Of a stretch of 7,924 nucleotides of DNA, positions 1 through 5,597 are shown in pieces (positions within the stretch are counted from its first letter, which is position 1; each line of letters starts with the position of its first letter). The notes under the pieces were generated by a model. The model searched no databases. It saw only the letters and a list, made by a program, of their open reading frames with translations, and was not told the origin of the DNA. The stretch covers positions 1-7,924 of the forward strand of contig CAYOFV010000045.1 of NCBI GenBank assembly GCA_964403565.1, read 5' to 3'. Made by a program: the position numbers and the translations under genes. This DNA is from Thioglobus_B sp964403565. GTDB taxonomy: Bacteria > Pseudomonadota > Gammaproteobacteria > PS1 > Pseudothioglobaceae.

Positions 1-2
1 CC

Positions 3-1187
3 AATAGTAATACCCATAAATACAATCATAATTGGCTCTAACATTGATGTAAGTTTAGCGACTGCATCATCCATTTCTTCTTCAAAATAGAGGGCAATCG
101 ACTCAAACATTTCTTCCATATTGCCTGTTTTCTCTCCAACAGACACCATAGCAGTAAATGTTGGAGGAAAAACATCTGGATTTTTTTCAAACAATTTAGA
201 CAATGGATCGCCAGAAAACACACCTCGCTTAACTTCGGTCATTGCTTCCTGGATAACAACATTACTATTAGATGATGCGGATATATCTAAAGCCTCCATT
301 ACAGGCACACCAGCAGCAGTTAAATTACCTTGAATCATGGCAATCTTAGCTAATGAAGATTTGCGTATCATATTGCCAATAAGCGGCATATTAAGTAACA
401 ACTTGTGCCAAGATCGTCTTATCTTGTAGCTTTTTTTAACCGACACGGAAAGAATTATTCCAAAACCAACTATAGATCCAGCAAGCAACCCACCCCTGAT
501 AGGGTCACGAATAAATTCACTTATGTCTACCACAACTTGAGTAATAGCTGGCAATCCACCTGGAGAATTAGCAAACATTTCTTGAAAAACAGGAACAACA
601 AACACCATCATTAACGCAATAACGCCCATTGCTACAACAAATAAAATAATAGGGTAAGTCATTGCACCTTTGATACTGGAGCGAATTTTTTCATCCTTTT
701 CCATGCCTATCACAAGCTTTTTCAAAAACAAATCAACTTGTCCACTAGACTCTCCAGCTCTTAGTAGATTAATATATATATTATTAAAAACCTTATCATG
801 CTTAGCAAAAGAATCAGAAAGAGGTGTGCCTGACTCAATATCATTGTGTATCTTGTCAATTATTTGTTTAAGACCAGGATGGACGGTTTGTTTTTCGATC
901 ATTCTAATTGTTTCTAGAATGGGCAATCCAGCTCGAATCATGGTTTCTAACTTTTTAGTAAAAACAATAATCTCATGAACAGGTACTTTTTTTCCTGATT
1001 TTTTCTTACTCTTCTTATCTATTTTTATATTTTTTACTTCTTCTTTTCCAGATACTTTATCTAAAGAAGTAATAATAATTTTTTGCTCTTTAAGCTTAAA
1101 AGCAGCCTCTTCTTTATTGAGTGCCTCAATATTACCATCAGTATATTTATTACCTTGTATGCCTTTATAATGATATTTTGCCGCCAT
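3..1187 (-). CDS. pilC: PilC, type IV pilus inner-membrane platform protein (C-terminus cut by window edge)
   Basis: Polytopic inner-membrane protein of the GspF/PilC family, the platform on which the PilB hexamer acts to polymerise pilins. The frame runs from ATG at 1187 to the left edge without a stop, giving 395 residues; family members have roughly 400, so only about the last helix is missing. Residues 1-65 form a soluble N-terminal segment with a Lys/Ser-rich stretch (52-67). Two T2SSF repeats follow, at about 72-200 and 276-395, with paired signatures GESSGQ (145-150) and GEKTGN (351-356) and AGLPI (86-90) / AGVPV (292-296). Hydrophobic segments lie at about 178-199 and 232-250, and a third begins near 382 after the conserved LEP (383-385). 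The start has an AGGA (1193-1196) five bases upstream and lies 10 bases after the pilB stop. Family identity is secure; PilC rather than GspF rests on the neighbouring pil genes. Confidence 0.95.
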   Translation of the reverse strand, partial: MAAKYHYKGIQGNKYTDGNIEALNKEEAAFKLKEQKIIITSLDKVSGKEEVKNIKIDKKSKKKSGKKVPVHEIIVFTKKLETMIRAGLPILETIRMIEKQTVHPGLKQIIDKIHNDIESGTPLSDSFAKHDKVFNNIYINLLRAGESSGQVDLFLKKLVIGMEKDEKIRSSIKGAMTYPIILFVVAMGVIALMMVFVVPVFQEMFANSPGGLPAITQVVVDISEFIRDPIRGGLLAGSIVGFGIILSVSVKKSYKIRRSWHKLLLNMPLIGNMIRKSSLAKIAMIQGNLTAAGVPVMEALDISASSNSNVVIQEAMTEVKRGVFSGDPLSKLFEKNPDVFPPTFTAMVSVGEKTGNMEEMFESIALYFEEEMDDAVAKLTSMLEPIMIVFMGITI

Positions 1188-1197
1188 AATTTTCCTA

Positions 1198-2898
1198 TTA
1201 TTCGACCATTAAAACACGTTGATATTCTTCCAGACTAATACTACCCTGCTGCAAAAATCCCCTGCCAACTTCCTGCATAGTAGAAAAACTATCTTTTTCT
1301 TTAGCAACCTTTAAAAGCTCAGGTGTTGTTAAATTTTCCAATATGCCTTGCTTTATATTATCAGTAACTTTTAACACCTCGTAAATACCTTTTCTACCTT
1401 TGTAGCCTGTCTTATTACATTTAGCACAACCTTTACCATAATAAAGCTGAATCCTAGAAGACTCTTCTGGTGTAAACCCAACAGACGTAAGTTTAGCCAA
1501 AGTTGCACTATCATCCTCAACCTTGCAACTTTCACAAGTTTTACGCGCCAACCTTTGTGCCACAACTAGTGTTAAAGATGATGTAATTAAATAAGGAGCA
1601 ACACCCATATTAATTAAACGAGTAATCGTACTCACAGCATCGTTAGTATGCAGTGTTGACAACACCAGATGCCCTGTTAAAGCTGCTTTAATTGCAATAT
1701 CAACTGTTTCTTTGTCTCGAATCTCACCCACCATAACCACTTCAGGATCTTGTCGAAGAAATGAACGAAGTGCAGCTGAAAAAGTCAATCCAATATCTTC
1801 CTTAACGTGCACTTGCCCAACGCCATCAAGAGTAAATTCGACAGGATCCTCTGCCGTTAAAATATTAATACCTTCTCGATTTACACGCTTTAAGGCGGCA
1901 TACAATGTAGTTGATTTACCAGAACCTGTTGGTCCTGTTACCAATACCATGCCTTGTGGAGCATCCACTGCATTTTTAAACGCTAGTTCGTCTTCATCTT
2001 GAAAGCCTAGAGTTTCTAAAGTAAGAGATATGGAACTGGTATCTAAAATACGCATAACCACTCGCTCGCCAAAACTTGTTGGTAATACTGAAATACGAAA
2101 ATCAACCTCACGATTACCTACTTGTAAACTAATAGCGCCATCTTGCGGAAGTCTACGTTCAGCAATGTCCAGCTTTGCCATGATTTTAATACGGGTAATT
2201 ACTGCAGCATAATGATCAAATAAAAATTTATCGTTCTTTTTTTGATCCGACAATACCCCATCAAGTCGATAACGCATTCTTGCATGTTTTTTATACACCT
2301 CTAAGTGTATGTCACTAACACCTAACTTAATGGCTTTTTTCAAGACTTTGTCTGTAAAGTCAATAACCTCTGAGGATCTAGCCTCACTTGTACTAACTTC
2401 ACTCTCAGCAATACTGTGTTTTTCCGATTTATTTATAGATATATTGGAATCATCAAGCCCATCCAAAAAACTTTTTAATTGGCTAAATGTAGTAATATAA
2501 GTTTGTATTCTTTTATCTGTTAATAAACGGATACTAGACATTAAATTTAACGCAGTTGGCTCTGAAATGGCCACCTTTAACACTTCGCCTTCAGTTTTTA
2601 TAGGTACAACTCTATTTTCTTTGATAAATTTTTTTGGAAGATTTTGAATAGCCGATACATCAACTAAATCTTCATTTGAAATGTCAATAAAATCAATATC
2701 ATAAGATTCAGATATCGCCTTGGCAATTGATATTTCATCAGTAAAACTGAAATCTATAATAGTTTCAATTAATCCTTTTTCACCTTCTATACTAGATACA
2801 CTTGCATGTGATAATTGCTCGTCAGTAATTAACCCATAACCAACCAAAAAAGATGCTATTTGTTTTGCCGACTCACTTGGTATGTCCAGTTTTGTCAT
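1198..2898 (-). CDS. pilB: PilB, type IV pilus extension ATPase
   Basis: Cytoplasmic hexameric secretion ATPase of the GspE/PilB family; it powers pilus extension through PilC. At 566 residues it matches the usual PilB length. A divergent T2SSE_N/MshEN-type domain occupies about 10-148, followed by a Ser/Glu-rich linker (about 150-178). The catalytic core has an arginine region ERRLPQDG (247-254), Walker A GPTGSGKS (322-329), Asp box TAEDPVEF (348-355), Walker B VVMVGEIRD (387-395) and His box TGHLVLSTLHTND (408-420). All look intact. A tetracysteine zinc site is present as CESC (455-458) and CAKC (491-494), typical of PilB/GspE and absent from the retraction ATPase PilT. The C-terminal GSISLEEYQRV resembles the end of Pseudomonas PilB. 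The ATG shares its A with the pilQ stop (TAATG) and has no good Shine-Dalgarno, so translation is probably coupled to pilQ. MshE is the main alternative; gene context favours PilB. Confidence 0.96.
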   Translation of the reverse strand: MTKLDIPSESAKQIASFLVGYGLITDEQLSHASVSSIEGEKGLIETIIDFSFTDEISIAKAISESYDIDFIDISNEDLVDVSAIQNLPKKFIKENRVVPIKTEGEVLKVAISEPTALNLMSSIRLLTDKRIQTYITTFSQLKSFLDGLDDSNISINKSEKHSIAESEVSTSEARSSEVIDFTDKVLKKAIKLGVSDIHLEVYKKHARMRYRLDGVLSDQKKNDKFLFDHYAAVITRIKIMAKLDIAERRLPQDGAISLQVGNREVDFRISVLPTSFGERVVMRILDTSSISLTLETLGFQDEDELAFKNAVDAPQGMVLVTGPTGSGKSTTLYAALKRVNREGINILTAEDPVEFTLDGVGQVHVKEDIGLTFSAALRSFLRQDPEVVMVGEIRDKETVDIAIKAALTGHLVLSTLHTNDAVSTITRLINMGVAPYLITSSLTLVVAQRLARKTCESCKVEDDSATLAKLTSVGFTPEESSRIQLYYGKGCAKCNKTGYKGRKGIYEVLKVTDNIKQGILENLTTPELLKVAKEKDSFSTMQEVGRGFLQQGSISLEEYQRVLMVE

Positions 2899-4454
2899 TA
2901 GATTATTCTTGGCGCTAAGAAAATAAGCAACTCTTTACGAGAATCTGAGTTTGTGTCTTTTCTAAACAACTTTCCAATAATAGGAATGTCTCCAAAAAAT
3001 GGAACTTTGGCAACTCCTTCTTTTGTTGTTTGTGTAAAAACACCACCAATCACAACAATAGTGCTGTCTTTAACTAGCAATCTGGTGGTAATTTCATTAA
3101 CATTGATCGCTAGAGCGTCAGCGCCAGACACTTGCTTTTCAGACTTTTTCTCAACCACAACATCTAGAATAACATTGCCATCGCCTACAATAGACGGTGT
3201 GACAGTTAATTTTACACCTGCCTCTTTAAATTCATAAGATATGCCATCTTCAGATGTAACCTTGTATGGAATTTGCAAGCCTTGATTAATTACTGCTTTT
3301 TGATTGTCCAATGTAAACACTCTTGGGTTGGATAGAATCTTAGTAACACCCTCTGTTTCAGATGCACTAAGCTCAAGCTTTAAAGCTGAGCTAGTGGTGT
3401 TTAAAATAAAGCCAATGCCTGCACCAGAAACACCTAAACCAGATATTTGCCCAGTATTGTCAGCAAAAGTCAAAGCGCCATCTGCCGCTGCCGCCGTGCC
3501 GCCGCCAACACCCGCACTTGACACCCCAATACGATCTCCATCTAAATTACCTAAATTAGTGGCATCATATCCAAATTTTGCACCAAGCTCTTTACTATAA
3601 TCATCGTCAGCTTCTACAATAAATGCTTCGATCAATACCTGCTTAGTACGAACATCTATTTCCTTAATTAGTCTCGCAATCAAATCTAATTCTGATTTAG
3701 TTGCCTGAATAATGAGCGAGTTTAAACGTTCATCAATAGTTATTTGAACCTGTTTAGTTGTATCAGAACCACCACCTTCGCCGCCTTCTGATGAGCTCAT
3801 TATGCTTTGTATTTCAGATTTAATATCAGCTGCTTTAGTGTAATACAAGCGAAATATTTCAGTATAAATTGATTCAATAGCTCGCTGAGCCTCTATAGTT
3901 TTTTGCAAATCTTCAATGCGCTTTCGATCAAACTCCTCTTGTGCCACCAAAATATCCTGCTTATGAATGCGAATAATGTTTGCTTTTGTGTCAACATGCT
4001 TGGCTAATTTCTTAGTTTTTAAAACAGAATCAAGTGCCTTATCCCAAGGAACGTTAACAAGCTTTGCACTTACCTTTCCATCAATCTCATCGCCAACTAA
4101 AATATTTTTTCCAGTAATCTCTGAAAACATTACTGCCATATCTTGAATACTAACATTTTCAAAATTAATACTTATTGGAAATACTTCGTTACCAGCATCA
4201 CTAACATTAATATAATTCTTTTTATCCTCTTTATTGATCTGTCTTCGTTCATTATCTCTAATACTCTTTTCTCGTTCCAAATCAACTACAATATTTGGCC
4301 CTAAAGAAACACTCCTATCAACACCTTCTTTTCTTTCTTTCATGAACTTTTCAGGCTCTAAAAGACCCTCCTTCTTTGTGCTTTCGGTTGTGGCACATGA
4401 AGTCAATAGTGCTACAGTTAATGAAGCAAAAAATATCTTATTAATTCTTATCAT
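2898..4454 (-). CDS. pilQ: PilQ-type secretin with a predicted lipoprotein signal
   Basis: Outer-membrane secretin through which the pilus exits. It has 518 residues, clearly shorter than Pseudomonas PilQ (about 710), and no AMIN domains are recognisable. The N-terminus is a lipoprotein-type signal: positive start, hydrophobic core and LLTSC (16-20), giving a lipidated Cys20 followed by Ala. A charged spacer (about 21-92) leads to an STN/N0 domain (about 94-165). A short charged segment (170-192) and an N1-type KH-like domain (about 197-277) follow, the latter with a Gly/Ser loop at 221-231. A Gly/Ala-rich segment lies at 297-350. The secretin barrel domain (about 360-518) contains the signature VPFFGDIPIIGKLF (484-497) and ends LLIFLAPRII, a PilQ-like ending. 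Start ATG 4454 has AGGAG (4463-4467) eight bases upstream. It overlaps pilP by 14 bases. MshL is similar in size and lipidation, but the C-terminal sequence and neighbours support PilQ. Confidence 0.93.
   Translation of the reverse strand: MIRINKIFFASLTVALLTSCATTESTKKEGLLEPEKFMKERKEGVDRSVSLGPNIVVDLEREKSIRDNERRQINKEDKKNYINVSDAGNEVFPISINFENVSIQDMAVMFSEITGKNILVGDEIDGKVSAKLVNVPWDKALDSVLKTKKLAKHVDTKANIIRIHKQDILVAQEEFDRKRIEDLQKTIEAQRAIESIYTEIFRLYYTKAADIKSEIQSIMSSSEGGEGGGSDTTKQVQITIDERLNSLIIQATKSELDLIARLIKEIDVRTKQVLIEAFIVEADDDYSKELGAKFGYDATNLGNLDGDRIGVSSAGVGGGTAAAADGALTFADNTGQISGLGVSGAGIGFILNTTSSALKLELSASETEGVTKILSNPRVFTLDNQKAVINQGLQIPYKVTSEDGISYEFKEAGVKLTVTPSIVGDGNVILDVVVEKKSEKQVSGADALAINVNEITTRLLVKDSTIVVIGGVFTQTTKEGVAKVPFFGDIPIIGKLFRKDTNSDSRKELLIFLAPRII
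4395..4454 (-). other. Lipoprotein signal peptide of the secretin (lipobox LTSC)
   Basis: The first 20 codons of the secretin encode Lys/Arg near the N-terminus, a hydrophobic core from about residue 7 to 17, and a lipobox ending at Cys20. Family knowledge: signal peptidase II would cleave before Cys20. Ala at +2 does not match the Asp inner-membrane retention signal, so outer-membrane sorting is expected. Lipidation itself is inferred. Confidence 0.8.
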
Positions 4455-4842
4455 TACTAATACTCCTATTTCTAACCAATAAAGAAATCACTTTATCTTT
4501 TTCGGTAACCTCAATGCCGCGTTTATTGATGCTTGTTATTTTTCCATTAGCATTACCAAGTGTATCGTTTAATTTAACAAAGAACTCTTCTCCACTTTTT
4601 GCCCTCACCATGGCAATATTTCCTTTTTTAGAAGAAATTAATGCCATTAAAGTGTATCTATTTACAGGTTGTTGTTGCAATGGGTGAATATTTGCAGAGT
4701 CGTCTTCTACATATTCAGTAGCAGCAGATCCAGGTGTAGAGCTAAAAATAGGGTCAAACGGATTGACACCCTCATTAGCAACACCTGTTAGTGCTGTGGA
4801 CAATAGAGCTCCCAGTGTTAAAAACATTATTTTATTTTTCAT
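4441..4842 (-). CDS. pilP: PilP-like pilus alignment-complex protein, predicted non-lipidated
   Basis: Periplasmic protein expected to bind the PilN-PilO heterodimer through its N-terminal region and the secretin through its C-terminal beta domain. It has 133 residues; Pseudomonas PilP has about 174. Residues 1-22 form a Sec signal peptide with a likely cleavage after TGVA (19-22). There is no cysteine anywhere, so the lipobox typical of PilP is missing. An extended region follows, with NPFDP (27-31) and an acidic and Gln-rich stretch (44-59). The beta-sandwich PilP domain begins around RYTLMAL (62-68) and includes GEEFFVKLNDTLG (84-96), NGKITSI (99-105) and IEVTEK (110-115). Start ATG at 4842 overlaps the pilO stop as ATGA and has AGGAGG (4850-4855) seven bases upstream. 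Sequence similarity alone is modest; position between pilO and pilQ makes the call. MshK is the equivalent in MSHA systems. Confidence 0.86.
   Translation of the reverse strand: MKNKIMFLTLGALLSTALTGVANEGVNPFDPIFSSTPGSAATEYVEDDSANIHPLQQQPVNRYTLMALISSKKGNIAMVRAKSGEEFFVKLNDTLGNANGKITSINKRGIEVTEKDKVISLLVRNRSISNDKN
4777..4842 (-). other. Sec signal peptide of PilP without lipobox
   Basis: Codons 1-22 of the PilP-like gene encode Lys at positions 2 and 4, a hydrophobic core and a small-residue end (Gly-Val-Ala), fitting signal peptidase I. No Cys lies near the cleavage point. An uncleaved N-terminal membrane anchor is the alternative. Confidence 0.65.
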
Positions 4843-5597
4843 TGCATACCCTCCTCTGAGTTTATATATTCTTCACCTTTAACAGGTAATCGATATGTTG
4901 CTAATGTAGCAGAAACTTTAACCTCACCTTTTGCCGTCTCTGATTCAAGAACAATAATCTGCTCTTCATTAATATTAATAATTTTCTTTAACTCTGCCAT
5001 ACCTTTTCTAAATTTTGTGTAATTGGCATAATTACCACTTATTTCAAATTTAACTTTAAACTCATAATAAGCAACTTTTTTTCGATTTTCAGTCTCTTGA
5101 TTAGCTGGGTCGTAATCATTATTTTGCTCCTCATTTGGTTGAATACTCTCAAACACTGGTGTTTCGCCTGCTTTCTCCAACTTTGCAATCATTAATTGAT
5201 TCATTAAGGCCAATTGACTTATGTGGCGATACAAGTCTTCCAATTCCTTATCTGTATGAAAGAGCTGTGTTAGACTTTCATATTGCTTCTTGGCATTTGA
5301 TAATTCCATTTTCGCCTTCTCAATCTTGCTTGATAATACATCCACCTCTATACGCATCATGTCAATTTGAGAAATTTTCTCTTCTTTGACTCTTAGTTCA
5401 TCTTGTGTAGGTATATAAACAAAAAAAACATACAAAGCAACAATCAAAATAACAACAGCACCTGCACCTATTACTTTCGTATAAGGATTTTTATCACCTT
5501 TTGATTTCTTAGATCCTGCACTGTTATTCTTGCCACTTTTCTTGGAGAACAAGCCTTTAAATATTTCACCAATATCAGCATTCATATCAATTGCCAT
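4839..5597 (-). CDS. pilO: PilO, inner-membrane pilus alignment protein
   Basis: Bitopic inner-membrane protein that pairs with PilN through coiled-coil and ferredoxin-like periplasmic domains, and helps connect the cytoplasmic machinery to PilP/PilQ. It has 252 residues, longer than Pseudomonas PilO (about 207). Residues 1-40 are a cytoplasmic Lys/Ser-rich tail, one transmembrane helix lies at about 41-62, and a charged heptad-like coiled coil at about 66-112. The PilO domain spans about 113-237, interrupted by a hydrophilic Asn/Glu/Asp-rich insert (153-174) before the strand YYEFKVKFEISG (177-188). The ATG at 5597 is chosen over the in-frame ATG at codon 5 because AAAGGAG (5605-5611) sits seven bases upstream. 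It overlaps the pilMN gene by 11 bases. Topology, size and position between PilN and PilP support the call; primary sequence is weakly conserved in this family. MshJ is the MSHA equivalent. Confidence 0.9.
   Translation of the reverse strand: MAIDMNADIGEIFKGLFSKKSGKNNSAGSKKSKGDKNPYTKVIGAGAVVILIVALYVFFVYIPTQDELRVKEEKISQIDMMRIEVDVLSSKIEKAKMELSNAKKQYESLTQLFHTDKELEDLYRHISQLALMNQLMIAKLEKAGETPVFESIQPNEEQNNDYDPANQETENRKKVAYYEFKVKFEISGNYANYTKFRKGMAELKKIININEEQIIVLESETAKGEVKVSATLATYRLPVKGEEYINSEEGMQ

Noticed and set aside
670..978. Plus-strand open frame of 102 codons
   Set aside because: Antisense to pilC, whose frame is confirmed by conserved T2SSF repeats and GExxG signatures.
1712..2002. Plus-strand open frame of 96 codons
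   Set aside because: It lies wholly antisense to the conserved PilB catalytic core, and its Ser/Pro/Thr-rich translation shows no domain.
3304..3600. Plus-strand open frame of 98 codons inside pilQ
   Set aside because: Antisense to the secretin reading frame; its Pro/Ala-rich translation is the mirror of the Gly/Ala codons.
4234..4482. Plus-strand open frame spanning the pilP/pilQ junction
   Set aside because: Opposite to the secretin signal peptide and spacer; no motif in the translation.
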